A DNA stretch of 64,000 bases from Misgurnus anguillicaudatus (GCF_027580225.2 NC_073353.2:34748501-34812500); one strand, 5' to 3'. Shown: positions 47,204 through 59,525, counted from the stretch's first letter. Translations and numbers: made by a program. Notes: a model not told the origin generated them from the sequence alone.

Positions 47204-48920
47204 ACCAAAAAGTTTAATGACAACCTTCTACAACAGTTCTTAAGATATACAGAGATACTTCATGACAAGCTTTGCCCATTTAACAAGACATCTAAATACA
47301 TACAGATATATGGGTCCAGACATCCGGAGAATAAGAACTCAGTTCTGACTTAGCTTTTATCCAGCGGTCACCAAAAAAGTATTATTTTTGGAAAAGAAAC
47401 CATCTTGTAGAAATGGACAATTCAGAAACAACAACAGGGCACAAAGCCCCCAAGGTAAAAGGCTGTTTTTTAAGATTTCTAGTTTTGTTCAAGACAAAAT
47501 AGCTTTTTGGTAAAAGCTGTGAAAGTCCCACTGCGGACAAAAAGCCCACTGTGGTTTACTGGCCACCCTGAGCGCAAAAACGCTACCAAAACCACTGTTA
47601 AGTTGGCAAAGAAGGACAATGCAGAATGCCTATAGTGCAACAAACTGTTTTACAGAACTGGAGGTGAATAGATTTGTTGTGAAGGATGGAGAAAAGTGGA
47701 CACACACTGACTGCTCCATTCACAGCGGTGATTTACAGTACCTGTGAAATGCGCAAAAAAAATATGTTTTGAAACACCACACATTTATACGTTTTCTATA
47801 CATATAACAGAAATGCTATAAATAATGTACATTTGAAGCTGATGACAGATCAAAGCAATAGCCCAAGAACTTAAGCTATAAAACATTATGCATGTGACTA
47901 AGCATAACTTCACAAAGCACAGGTATAATTAAATTGGCTTTTCTGATTTTATGAAGCAGTGCTTTTATATGACAAAAGTAAACATTTCTCAGAGATTTAG
48001 GATAAATTTTGTGATCTTTCACTTAAACCCATGTGATAAGATCTTGAAAATGTTGCTTTCGTATTGATATGATCTTTACGTGTAGCAATGAAACAAAGCA
48101 CTTTCTGAAAAATCATTTACAACTTTCCAATTCAAGGAAATACGGACTTAAACATACAATTTAAAAGAGGTCAAAATGTTGAAAACATTTGATTGTTTCA
48201 CGGTACGGCTGACGTTGCGTAGAAACGCTAAGATGTGTATCACAGAGCAATGCTGACTGCTCATTAAACCAGGCAGGAGAGCAAATGCATATTTAAGATA
48301 TGACACATTGAGGGGTTTAAAACAGCGAGAACAATCATATTAGCATGACGACTGTAAAAGATAAGTGTGATGTTGGCAGATATTTAATTGGTGTGTGCGT
48401 TAAAAAAAACTTTATACACTAAATTATATGCAACTCATCTGTGTGCTATAATCTCACTCTCTCGCACGTTTCTCTACCCACAATGCTCCTCCTAAAGGTC
48501 AGGTGATAATTTCTTTAAACAAATATGACATGATAAGTATCTAGCTTTGATCATGTCAGATGTATGCCTGAAGCTATACGAGACTGTTGGCTGAGGAAAG
48601 CCACGTTTTCTTGTTTCAGCAAACTCTCTCTTCCTCTCTTCTTATGCCTTTTAAAAGGAGAGCTTTGTGCGCCCAGGCATGTCATGTGAAATCAATGCTA
48701 AGATTTTAAAGTTAGACAAGAAGAAGTTAATCAGGTGCTCACAGGTCAACAAAGTCAAGTGAAAAAGTACTGTGGGTAGATGGTTGATGTATGAAGGATG
48801 AGAGATAAAAGAGAGAAGACAAGAGAGCACCTTCTTCATATCGCTGTTATCTAATATTGATATTCAGTATGTATTTACTACAACCTGATGTAATGGAAAT
48901 ATGAATTTATTTAAAGTGAA
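47204..48920. other. No feature recognised
   Basis: A long stretch without visible repeat structure; intron-like. Confidence 0.4.
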
Positions 48921-48923
48921 TAC

Positions 48924-49320
48924 TGTTCCTGTAGCTCAACTGGTAGAGCATTGCATTAACCCATGAATGCATACCTCGGGTCTTTAGTGACCCGGGGCAT
49001 CATTCACTACCCCCACCGCAAATTTTATTTTAATGTTAGACCTAAAGCTTCTTAGTAATCCTCAATCTAGGTCTTATCAACAATTTAACAAGATAAAAAC
49101 ACAAAAATGTCAAATAAAATCTGTTTTATAAGTTATTGAAGTTTTATAAGTTATAAGTATTTAAGGTAAAAAGCATATAGAGTCACTAAAGACCTGAATA
49201 TGTAATAATGATTGGGGAAACACTTGTGCATTTAAGGGTTAACAACAGTGTAAAAGGTCATAGGTTTTATTCAAAGGGAACAAACATACCAATACAATTT
49301 ATAGCATGAATGTTCGCCAA
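48924..49320 (+). mobile_element. tRNA-derived SINE, split by a TTAA element
   Basis: The head GTTCCTGTAGCTCAACTGG with TAGAGCATTGCATTAAC has the form of a tRNA A-box region. After the insertion it resumes with AACAGTGTAAAAGGTCATAG and a degraded B box, then AAAGGGAACAAACATACC and a (TAAA) tail near 49320. A partial relative is at 60145-60250. Confidence 0.75.
48960..49238. mobile_element. 279-bp piggyBac-like MITE
   Basis: TTAA at 48956-48959 and 49239-49242 flank CCCATGAATGCA ... TGCATTTAAGGG, so the ends have the CCC/GGG next to TTAA typical of piggyBac. The interior has ACCTCGGGTCTTTAGTGACC on the left and GTCACTAAAGACC on the right. No ORF. Confidence 0.88.
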
Positions 49321-49370
49321 ATAAATAAATGTAATGTAAATCGTACAAAAAAATAAGCAGCAATAATGAA

Positions 49371-49928
49371 GCCCACCCAATACAGTCTCCTGAGGTTGCG
49401 TATAAATAGCACGAAGTGTAAAACTCGTGCAATACATACGCCAAACTCCACTTTGGCGTGCATATGATACGCAAGTCCCTCCAATCCACCCAAACGGGGC
49501 ATCCTTTTTTGTCGTTTTATTTATTGGTTTCTCAATTTTTTTCTGTTTTTTAAACCATTTTCGCTTGGGTTTAGGGTTAGATTTTAGATGAGCGTAATAA
49601 GGTTATTTAATATACAGGTTTATCAATGTTTTTGTCCATATTTAAGCCATGGTCGCTTGGAGTTGGGGTTAGAGTTGGGGTTTGGGTTAGGATGTAATTT
49701 TTATATAACAAAAAGTTGTTCTAACCTTAAACCCAAGCGAAAATGATAAAAAATAGCAAAAAAATTGAGAAACCAATAAATAAAACGACAAAAAAGATGC
49801 CCCGTTTAAGTGAATGGGAAGGACTTGCGTATCATTTGCACACCAAAGTGGAATTTGGCGTGTGTATTGCACGAGTTTTGCACATCGTGCTATTTATACG
49901 CATTTTCAGAAGACTGGGCTGGCCCACC
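49371..49928. mobile_element. Foldback element with mirrored pseudo-ORFs
   Basis: The arms 49371-49590 and 49712-49928 are inverted: GAGAAACCAATAAATAAAAC, ACTTGCGTATCATTTGCA, AACTCGTGCAATACATACGC-type blocks face their complements. Each arm carries the same short open frame on opposite strands (MPRLxxxEGLAYHxHxKVEF), a by-product of the repeat. About 120-bp centre. Confidence 0.8.
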
Positions 49929-50134
49929 CCTAACTCTGCCCCTATAAGATACAAAATTTACAAATGAGATTGTATGTATTTATTCATACACACAAGCCAC
50001 CTCATAAAATAGTTACGAATTGCCATTAAATTGTGCTGATTTGCACATTCTCTAAATGTAACGCAATAGGTTGTAATTCTACCTACTGTATTGCTGGGTT
50101 GTTGCAATCTTTAGTTGGGTCAAATTTTCTGGCT

Positions 50135-50520
50135 TACCGTAATTTCCGGACTATAAGTCACATCATTCAAAAATGCATCATAAAGACGAAATAACACGTA
50201 AGTGGACTATATACGTCGCGTCTATGTAGAAAATTATTTAATCTGGAAAGGCAAGTTATTCAACTAAACAATAGCACAGAACAGCAGGCTGAATAGATGT
50301 ATGTACGTTAAAGTTATATTATCAGTTATTTACACAATAACCAATAGCATACAGAACATAGCTGGAACGCTGAATAGGCTAAATTAACCGAGCAAACCAA
50401 CGAGGATGAAATATATATAATATATTTAATATTAACAAGATGCGTCACTGGTATTGATATAAATGGGGAGGATCACAACGGTCAGTATGTTCGCTCTAGT
50501 CCCGCCTTCCAGTAAAAAGA
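50135..50520. mobile_element. Possible element with TACCGTAATTTCCGGACTAT start
   Basis: The left end TACCGTAATTTCCGGACTAT resembles, reverse-complemented, the fragment at 45868-45915. The right end is not found. Confidence 0.35.
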
Positions 50521-50549
50521 GACAACCATCAAACTTTAAAGAAGCACTT

Positions 50550-51465
50550 TTCACACAGACATTCCGGAAAATACATGGAAAATGCATCTTGAAATTTTCC
50601 AGGATCGTTTGATTTTTTGTTCATTCACACTGCCATGATTTGCCTGCATCTGTAAGGTCCCGGAAAGACACGTGACCTGTTGAAAGTCCTGCCCTCTCTT
50701 CTACGGAGCGTCTAAAGTTTGCATATTATTTATTATTTCTCTCTTCAGAAACCATGCGTGCAGTTTATTATAAGACTATAAAGGAGCGCATGAACGTGCA
50801 GTTCTATGCTGGTGAATGATTTCCGCTTCAGAGTGGATATTTGACGAGCTCCCTGATCTCTGCTTTCATACAGTTTTCAGACATTTCTCATCGTGATTGT
50901 TTATATGCATTTAAAACCCTCGTTTTGAGGAGCTGAACGATATATCTTGTTGGGATGACGCGCGGGCATTTCGTTTATTATAAGCTCAAATGAGCACGTG
51001 ACGCGATATTCTTTTATGCTGCTGAATGATCTCAGTTTTAGCACAGTAATGACAAGTTAACTTACCTAATATCTGCTTCAGTCCAGTTTGCTGACATTTG
51101 TCGTCGTGAATGTTGTAAATCTCTCTTGAGTTGAATCAACTTCATGTTGCATGTTGCGTCATTGTTTATGCGTCTCATTTATCATTTATAACTGCTTCAA
51201 TCTAGTTTGCAACATTTCTCGTGGTGAATGTTTACATGCATGTTATCTCTCGTTTTAAGGAGCTGAACCATAACTTTTGTTGTACTAAGACACGCCCATT
51301 ACGGCATTTTTTCAGCTTCTTGTTTACACAGAGGGTTTTCCGTATATCTTACTAGGTCCTTTATCCGGCAACGATCTCAGAGGATTTACGGGACGTGTTT
51401 GCGTTCACACAGAAGCTTGTCTGGATATTTTACGGGTATTTTCTGGGACCAAATATCTGTGTGAA
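50550..51465. mobile_element. Element with TTCACACAGA / TCTGTGTGAA ends
   Basis: TTCACACAGACATTCCGG on the left and CCAAATATCTGTGTGAA on the right are inverted. Internal blocks such as TTTGCTGACATTTGTCGTCG and GGAGCTGAACGATAT / GGAGCTGAACCATAA recur, pointing to internal tandem duplication of about 300 bp. No transposase frame. Confidence 0.55.
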
Positions 51466-51540
51466 TGGGGTAAGAATGACATCCTTTGGAGGAAAGACTT
51501 TGTGCAGTATCTCACAAGTCTCTTTAGCAAGACATGTATC

Positions 51541-51992
51541 TAGGGATGCACCGATAGGATTTTTTGGACCAATACCGATACCGATTTGAATAGACAACTT
51601 CTGGCCGATACCGATGTCGATATTAAACACTTGTATACAATACTATACAGTTGGTCTATTAGCTAGTTTATTTCTGCATCAAATTATTTTTACTGAACAT
51701 GGATTGGATCTAATTAATATTCAACTGACCAACATAATAAGAGAGCACAAATTAAGCTAAAACAAATATAATAAGACACCATGACAACCTTCAAAGGTGG
51801 TTTTTGCTATTCAGCATTTATTTTATTAACAACATTAACTCATTTTTTACATATAATGGATTTCTTTTTGCAGTTAATTAATAAAAAAATCGGTTTCGGC
51901 CTTTCTCGTGCTATTGCTGATATGCCGATGGTTTCAAATTCATCAAAAATCGGCCGATTAATATCGGCGGCCGATACATCGGTGCATCACTA
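51541..51992. mobile_element. hAT-type element with exact 8-bp TSD
   Basis: Ends TAGGGATGCACCGATAGG and ATACATCGGTGCATCACTA; exact duplication catgtatc at 51533-51540 and 51993-52000. Subterminal CCGATACCGAT and ATCGGCCGAT motifs. The 79-codon frame inside has no recognisable domain. Confidence 0.92.
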
Positions 51993-52000
51993 CATGTATC

Positions 52001-53290
52001 CATTGCAAACTTTGCATTAAAATAAAATGTGCGATCACAGATGAAAGTAGAGTATCCTTTTTATAAAGCACCATGAATTACAAAGGAACAATCTATTTTT
52101 GTTGGCCGTTCTGCACTGCACGTGTCCAGCGCAGACAACAGATGCATCTGGGGGAGCGAGAGATTCAGAAGAAAGGAGAAACTGTAAGAATATCTAAATA
52201 TATACTCTGCGCTATCCAAACAGACTTACTTCTACAGGTATGGTTTCAACAGTAAATGAGAAATTATTGCAAAACACATGTTTTAAGAATAATGGGTTGT
52301 GGCCCTTGGCAAAGAGTTTGCATGAATGACCTTTATGTGGGCAGGTGCTGCTGAATACTCCACAGCCCATATTTAAAAGTCACAGAAAATAAATGTTAAT
52401 TCTTTGGCACCCTTAGATTCTATAACAGTTTGGTTTTAATTACCAGCTTTATACACATATATTGACTACTATGCCAGGTTGTGGGTGTGGAATAAAAATA
52501 GCAACAGTAACTAAATGTGTGTTGATGTAAAGACCTCAGAGAAAGTGAGAAAGGGTAGAAAATAGATATGGATGATAGGTCCTTTACTAAAACATGCTGT
52601 TAAAATTCGTTCTTGCAAGCCATGAAAGCAATTTCTTTTTGAGCCATGCATGTCCCTACTGACTAAAGATATCATAGTCTCAGGTGAGATCTCCTGAGAA
52701 ATCACACTGCGACAGCCCGTAAACAGAAAAATATGGGGCAAGAAGCAACCCGTGTGTTTTTTTAAAGCAACAAGTAATCTTGACCATATACACAGTATAT
52801 GAGATTTCGCTCTGCAAATCTGTTTCAGAAACCTGGGTATTAAACTTTAAATACATTCACTGAACATATTGTGTCAGGCCCGGTCAACCATGCCTGTTTT
52901 AAACGTACGGGCCATTAAGAAACCCACAGCTAAAACCTTACAGATGTAAGTCTACAAATGTGTACAGGCTAATACGTTTCTCTGGAAGCTCTTAGTAGAA
53001 AATGAATGCGAAACTTTTCCACTCGATGTGTGTCTATCACAGGCAGGGAGGGCTTGGCACACACATGTGTAACATCTGGACGGGAAACAGTCTGTTAATG
53101 GAGGGTCGGGAGCTTACAGAAGAGTCAGGTGAGGACTGGAGAGTCTCAATTGCTAAGCTGACCACAGATGTCCTCTGCGTGCCTTTGACCAGGCCATGTG
53201 GACATTATATAGCCATTTACACCAATCCTTTATACAGGGGATTAAGTAATATTTGAATTTTCAAAACTATCAAATCCGGTGGTGATTCTG
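52001..53290. other. No feature recognised
   Basis: Intron-like; open frames lack domains. Confidence 0.4.
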
Positions 53291-53309
53291 GTATCCATTA
53301 TATAAGCTC

Positions 53310-53454
53310 TCTAGACGTCCCGAAAAATCCTGCTATTAAATAAAATAAATAAATTAAACTATTATTGGATGATCTAACCCCCCCACCCCCCCCACCCCCG
53401 TAACGTCTGCCCCCCAGTCCCGAATTTCAGCCAATCTCATCTGGTCACCCTACT
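53310..53454. mobile_element. Remnant of a hAT-like element (GGGTGACCAGATG end)
   Basis: The minus strand starts TAGGGTGACCAGATGAGATT, followed by CCCGAATTT-type sequence and GGGGG runs; a reversed ACGTCCCGAAAAATCC lies near 53315. C-rich runs at 53380-53400. Ends not confirmed. Confidence 0.4.
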
Positions 53455-53498
53455 ACCCAGCCACAAAAAGCATGATTTGTTATGTTAAAACTCTAATG

Positions 53499-55442
53499 TG
53501 ACGACCCTGGACACCAAAACATAAGTTAGCATGTATATTTGCATTTGCAAGACATTGTATGGTTCAAAATTATAGTTTTTATGCCAAAAATCTTTACGAT
53601 ATCGTGTAAACATCATGTTCCATGAAGATAATTTGTAAATTTCCTACCGTAAATATATAAAAATGTATTTATCATTAGTAATATGTGTTGCTAAAGACTT
53701 CATTTAGACAACTTTAAAGGCGATTCTCCCAAAATGTAGATTTTTTTCACCCTCAGATTCCAGATTTTTAAATAGCTAATTGTTGTATCTTGGCCAAATA
53801 TTGTCCTAACAAACCATACATCAATAGAAAGCTTATTTATTTGTAAATGTGTAAATAAAAATTTGACCCTTCTGACTGGTTTTGTGGTCCAGGGCAGGCG
53901 CGGAGCTATGGGCCCGCCCAATCAGAAATGTAAAAAATACTACTCTGAATAGTTAGACATGTATACTACTTTATGTGGTGTAATTTATCTAGTGCATGTT
54001 ATGTTAAAAACAGTAAAATTATAAGTAAGCCTGATAACTATTTAAAGCAGTTGAATGTTGCGTTATAATGAAATATTCGGGAGCAGCTTTCAGCCATGAT
54101 CACTTTGAGAACTTTTTTTGCAAGCAAGTAGAAAACGTATTTTGAATAACAACACGTTATAAATATGTGCTGCCCGCTTTCCTCTCAATAACATAAACAC
54201 ACAACAAATATGACAGCGGGGTAAAAAATAGAAAGAAAACATCTGATCATAGTGATGTTGTTTGATATAGCGATATAGCAGCACTATAAGTCACGCCACG
54301 GTTATTGCTACACTTTATACAATATAGCCTATTGTTTTTAAGCAACAAATAGCCTATCATAACAACCTATAAGCCTACTGTGTAATTGAGACATTAATTT
54401 AAGAAATGCATTAAAGCAGAAAGACGTAGGCTGCGGAAATATAGTGGGTTCACTTCAATCCACACCACAGACGTTCTTGGTTTGCTTCTTATTTATTAAA
54501 TCGAGGCAATTGTTTGATCAAACATTGATTAATATTAAGATACAATTTATACAAAACGAAATTCACTTTAAAGAAAGTCTTTCTACAAAACAAACCTCGC
54601 AAAATCGCTTGCCCGACGTCCATTACGGGCTATGGCGAATTCCTGTCGGGCTAAAAAAAAATGATGCGCCTTGGCCGTCGGGCGGAGGAAAAAATATTGT
54701 AATGTGTTTGCATTCTCTCAGATTTAGTTAGGTAATTATGTTGTATGTAATTCGGCGTCATCTCGTTAGCCATTACTATCCTCACTAACAAGTGAAACTG
54801 TCAGGAAATGAAGTGAAAGCATTAAATCCATTATTCATTTCGTTCACGTCTGATATGCGCGCTCCTCGGCTCCGCTCTTCACGAGTAGGCTTGCTCTTGT
54901 GCTCATCAAAAAGTATATTAAATGTTTATTTATTTGTCATTTCGTTTAACCCCAGAGTCTAACATTATTCTAGCAATTCCCTTTTTCTTTCTTTATTTAG
55001 TAAGTTAACTTAAATATGTGAGAACGAAAATATATTTTTAGTGATTTGCATGAAGAGAATATGATGTTAGAAGCTTCATTTTAAGCATTTAGTAGCCGTA
55101 TTTATTTAAACACTTTAATAGGTTATTTAAAAAAGTATAAGGTTTTTTGGGGTTCATTTATATTTCCTGTCACTGTGTGCAGGTTCTTTTTTGTAGGCTA
55201 TGAGAGCCCAATATTTTTTTTACCAAAAAGGCTTAATTAATGTCACGTTGCATTACAATTTAAAGTATCAATAATGTCAAAAATGTGACGTGCAGTTCGG
55301 GTGTGTGTGTATGCTGTTTAAATTAGTGTTCTGAAGTTTTGACGAATTTTATAAGTGACACCCATAGATTCAGGCCCACCCGGACTTAATCCATGCCCAC
55401 CCATATGTCACGTTCTGCATCCGCCACTGGTCCAGGGTCACA
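53499..55442. mobile_element. GTGACxxCCCTGGAC-end MITE, split by a hAT
   Basis: The left part starts GTGACGACCCTGGACACC and runs through TCATGTTCCATGAAGATAAT and AAACCATACATCAAT. The right end TGGTTTTGTGGTCCAGGG is broken at 53894, and the final GTCCAGGGTCAC appears after the insertion at 55430-55442. Confidence 0.8.
53895..55429. mobile_element. 1.5-kb hAT-type element with exact 8-bp TSD
   Basis: Ends CAGGCGCGGAGCTATGGG and TCTGCATCCGCCACTG; exact duplication gtccaggg at 53887-53894 and 55430-55437. The inverted repeats are short and imperfect. A 95-codon frame at 54444-54731 has no transposase motif I can identify, so the element looks non-autonomous or strongly decayed. Confidence 0.88.
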
Positions 55443-56110
55443 TACTGATATATACAAAATGGTGGCATGTAGGCTTTCTCATCACATATAATAAAAATGC
55501 ATATCTTGAATGCACTATAAGTCGCTTTAGATAAAAGCAGCTGCCAAATGCATAAAATGCATTTCTATCTCAGTTCAACCTCTATGAACAGTCTTGTATT
55601 GAAAATATTTCTGCTGTCAACAATAAGAGCTGAGCAGACATATGTTAGCATGCATCTGACCTTGTGTCGCTGTCCAGTGTTGTCAAATGAATGTTCACTG
55701 GCCCTTAAAAGCTGACAGAACAGATGAGCAGAACGCTGTTAAGTGAAGCACAAAACCGGGAGAACCGCACAAAGCCTTACATTTTCTATCTTTATGGGGG
55801 TCTCTGATAATGCTGAAGCAGGTGGAAATACAAAAGTAAAATTTGCTTACAGTAGAGTACAGTATCACTCCACCTGCTCTACCGTTACTGTACATACAGG
55901 CTGTGTTTCTGCTGAGCAAACACATTACAGTGAACCAAACTACTATATTTTTATTATCTAGCCTGGATGTCAGATTTGCACAAAACATTCGTGATATTTT
56001 CTAAATGTTGATTAAAAACTATTGTAAAATGATGTCGTTTTCATTAAACGATTATATACAACTAAACAAAAATTTCTCTTGTTATAAGTCATTTCAAAAG
56101 TCATTGCAAC
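55443..56110. other. No feature recognised
   Basis: Intron-like spacer. Confidence 0.4.
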
Positions 56111-56111
56111 A

Positions 56112-56297
56112 GTGGCCGGTTGCACAAACTGCTTAGACTAGTCTTACAAAGTCAGTCATCTATTTTTTAAGACTGGCCATAACTTTTTAAAGTCAGTTAC
56201 AGAAAAGGTATATTGGTCTAATTTGAAGCCAAAAAAGTAAGCCTGTTTAGTCCTAACTAATTGCTAGTAGTTTGTCTTATTTTATGCAACTGGCCAC
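56112..56297. mobile_element. MITE with GTGGCCGGTTGCA / GCAACTGGCCAC ends
   Basis: 186 bp. Inverted ends GTGGCCGGTTGCACAAACTG and TTATGCAACTGGCCAC, then GACTAGTC / ACTAATTGCTAGTAG subterminal sequence. No ORF. Confidence 0.75.
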
Positions 56298-56386
56298 AGA
56301 TTGCTATGTTTACCGGTACGTATATCACAGCCACACTAGCCATTCTTTTAATCAAAGGAGATGCAAGCGTGTTATCCAAGCATTAA

Positions 56387-56900
56387 AGAGCCCCTATGGT
56401 CCGATTCACGTTTTAACATTTCCTTTGGTGTGTAAGTGTGTATTAGTACATGTTAACGATATGCAAAAGATACAAACCCCAAAGTAAACGATGACGCAAG
56501 TTATCGTTTCCAACATAAATCTCTTTTGTTGGGCTACAACAAACACACGGATTGTAGGCAACAGTTTACTTCCTGTGATTGGTGATGTAGTAAAGACCGA
56601 CATTATCATAATTCCTCCCGCTTCGGAATCACAGCCTGTAAGTTAACTCCTGTTAGCATTGCATTGTGCACAAATCTTTCAAACATGGTAAGGAGCGTCA
56701 CATTTCCGGCTGACGTCAGAGGTATTCAGGCCAATCACAATGTACAGATTAGCTGGCCAATCAGGGACACAGAGCTTTGCAAATCCGTGCGGGAACTCTG
56801 GAGCTACAAAAATGTACGGTATGTGAAAAATAATTTGTTTTTTAACCATAAACCATGTGAACACATTGTAATATACCAAATACACAAAATAACATTGTTT
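56387..56900. mobile_element. Possible TTAA element starting AGAGCCCCTATGG
   Basis: TTAA at 56383-56386 then AGAGCCCCTATGGTCCGAT. The body contains CCAATCACAATG and CCAATCAGGGACAC motifs. The right terminus is not found; the end position is approximate. Confidence 0.4.
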
Positions 56901-57060
56901 TTAGCAATGAAATAGGTGCATTTTAATGTCACAAAAAGCCTGTTATACGTGGGAGTGGTCACGTATGTCGTGTTTGTGGGAGTTTATGCTGCACCATTTA
57001 GCATCTTTAAAAAATGATCATGTGACTTTTATGCATATCAGGTGACCTGTTAATGCAATA

Positions 57061-57461
57061 TAGGGCTGGGCGATTTGTCCCCCTAAAAAAATCTGTAAAT
57101 TTTTTTTATAAAAAAACTCGATTTACGATTAGATTTTTTTTCCCCGCCCCCATTTATAACAAAATAATTGCAAACTGTACACATATTTAAAAAATATATA
57201 CTTATTATATTTAATTCAATTGCATCAACATGAAATTTACGCAAATCCAAACAAACTCGGGAGAGGGGAGGCGCAGAGTGCTGCCCCGCAGGGAGCGTCC
57301 TACAGAAACCCTGAAGGAAGATTTGGCGAATGCAAAATGTATGTACTGCGCTATACTGCAGAGGGGGAGGAAAAATAAAAAAAACTCGATTTTTTTAAAT
57401 ATGAATCAATTTGACCTACCAACTCGATTTTAAAATCAAATCGATTTTTTTCCCAGCCCTA
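57061..57461. mobile_element. hAT-type element with exact 8-bp TSD
   Basis: Ends TAGGGCTGGGCGATTTG and TCGATTTTTTTCCCAGCCCTA (minus strand TAGGGCTGGGAAAAA); exact duplication atgcaata at 57053-57060 and 57462-57469. CTCGATTT motifs are repeated near both ends. Confidence 0.93.
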
Positions 57462-57469
57462 ATGCAATA

Positions 57470-58130
57470 TATTCCTTTTTTCGAATTACCTAAAAATCCA
57501 CCTCATCCGAGCATGCACTATACACTTTTTGCAATACATGTGAGTTTTATCTAAACTGTCAGGTTCTCATTTGATGTATTTTCAATTTCAATTTAGATTT
57601 TACAATGTCAGGGAAAGAGCATGTGACCCTGTCTGTAAAATCCAGGGATAATCTGCACCGCGTTCCAAGTTATTATGCACATTATATTTTTGTTTATTTT
57701 TCCAATAGACAGTAAGTTTACAAATTTTATTTCACCCTCATATAAATATATAATAAAATTATAAAATATATTATATTATAAAACCCATACAAATCCAGGA
57801 GAAATGGTAACGGATGCACTGGTAAAAAGATGGTAACTTATGCCTGATAACAAAGTAATCAAGATCTACAGACGTAAGAAACATACTACCATAGAGAAAA
57901 CAAAATTAGCAACACCAGCAAGAGCAACACCGTCATGACCGCAACCTTTTTAAACCTGATGCCATTAATGCGAGCGCGTCATTAAAACCCTATCATGATT
58001 ACTTAATAACTGTAAAAACATGCATCTGCGCACGCACACACACGTGCGCGCACATACAAACAATTCAATGCATTGGTTTAGTGCTGTTGCAGAAGACTAC
58101 ACGTGTCAAGCAGTGGTGCTCTCATGAGGT
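57470..58130. other. No feature recognised
   Basis: Intron-like; CA/CG-rich patch near 58030-58050. Confidence 0.4.
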
Positions 58131-58139
58131 GCCTTTTTA

Positions 58140-58758
58140 AACGCATCGGTCCAGCTGAACGCGATCATATTTTAAACACAATCATATATTAAACACGAGG
58201 GACGTGTTGCTACAACTCCTTGAAATGCATATCATAAACAGGATTAATACCTAGTGATCTGACTTCGGACAGAGCGCATCTCTCTGCACGTACGCGCTAA
58301 TATGCAGCGGGTCATATTTTAAACAAAAAGTAAAGTTTGCCGCAGCTCGCATGAAACGCATTAAACTGAACAAATACATAAGGATTACTACTTTAGTTTA
58401 TGTTTAGACTTCGGACAGATGCGAGAGCGCATGCACGTGAGACAGAGAGAAGCGCAGCTGCTCATGACGCGGCGCGCTGGATTTAGAGGTAGAAGGAGAC
58501 CAAGACGCGCGCATTAAGTGCAGGTACGTGCAAGAAGGAATTCTCTCTTTACAAGCTCTCCGCGTAAAGTGAAGCCCACAAACCCTGATGTGAGGAAAAG
58601 CATGCATTGTGGGTGTTAATATAAAACTATGATGATAATAATAATAATAATAACCATTCGCCAACTATCGTCATGACCTATCGCCATGAAAGCCTGCCAT
58701 TGGCGATATGTCTGAAGATCGTCGATACACGATACTATCGTCTATCGGCACAACCCTA
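58140..58758. mobile_element. Probable hAT-like remnant with internal duplication
   Basis: The right end (minus strand TAGGGTTGTGCCGATAGACG, then ATCGTGTATCGACGATC) is a hAT-like terminus. The left end is missing. The interior has two diverged tandem copies of a segment (GCGGGTCATATTTTAAACA versus GCGATCATATTTTAAACAC; GACTTCGGACAGAGCGCATC versus GACTTCGGACAGATGCGAGA). Confidence 0.5.
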
Positions 58759-58759
58759 A

Positions 58760-59525
58760 CAGACACACACACACACCACACTTTCACAGTAATGAAACAG
58801 GACTGTATTTACCACTCAGTACACCAAAAAGATCCACAGAGACAAGTTGAGAGAGAAAGAATAAGCAGGGTGATAGCACAGAAGAAGTAATGAAGAGATG
58901 AAGAAAAATGATATGTTAGGAGGAGATCAGGAGGAAATAGATCACAAAAGACAAATTTGGACAGGAAAATAATCACTATGGGCTTGTTCATGCATGCCCA
59001 ACTGCTCCCAAATGTAACTTTGTAAAGATGGGAACCGTAAAGAATTTATCAGTTTGGTTATGCTTTTGTGTGCAACCAGTAATGCTCAACCCCAGAAAGA
59101 CCGGACCCAGATTTTTTTTTTTTTTAAACAAACTGGTCCTGGTTTCACAACCCTGAGAGAAAACATGAGGCACGTGGCATGCTTTCATCCACCATGCTGT
59201 CAACTTGGTAATACAGCACATGTTGCTCTAATAAAACCATGACACACACAATTTCCATGTAATCTCACCCTATTACCCCAGACTGTAACATTTGTTCAAC
59301 TTATTTGTCTTCATTTCGGTCCAAAGTATATATTAGACAGCTCAGCCACATCCTGAAACATAACAGACAAGCTGTTTGATGGGTAAAGAGGTTCAATCGT
59401 GTTTTCTTTATTTTGTGACTAAGTATCGACGCACTGGGATGTCTGAGTGGTGTCTGGTGTGACAACTCTCCTGCTTTGGCTCGGTTGAGAAAACAACATT
59501 TTTTAGTGATTCGTGTAATAAAATC
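58760..59525. other. No feature recognised
   Basis: Intron-like. The minus-strand frame 59301-59813 is the longest open frame of the window (170 codons), but it runs through the GA repeat and has no recognisable domain. Confidence 0.4.

Noticed and set aside
48924..48960. tRNA gene
   Set aside because: Only the A-box half is tRNA-like; the B box is degraded and the motif order matches a SINE.
53380..53420. G-quadruplex-like C-rich run as a regulatory site
   Set aside because: The run sits in a decayed hAT-like repeat and nothing else supports regulation.
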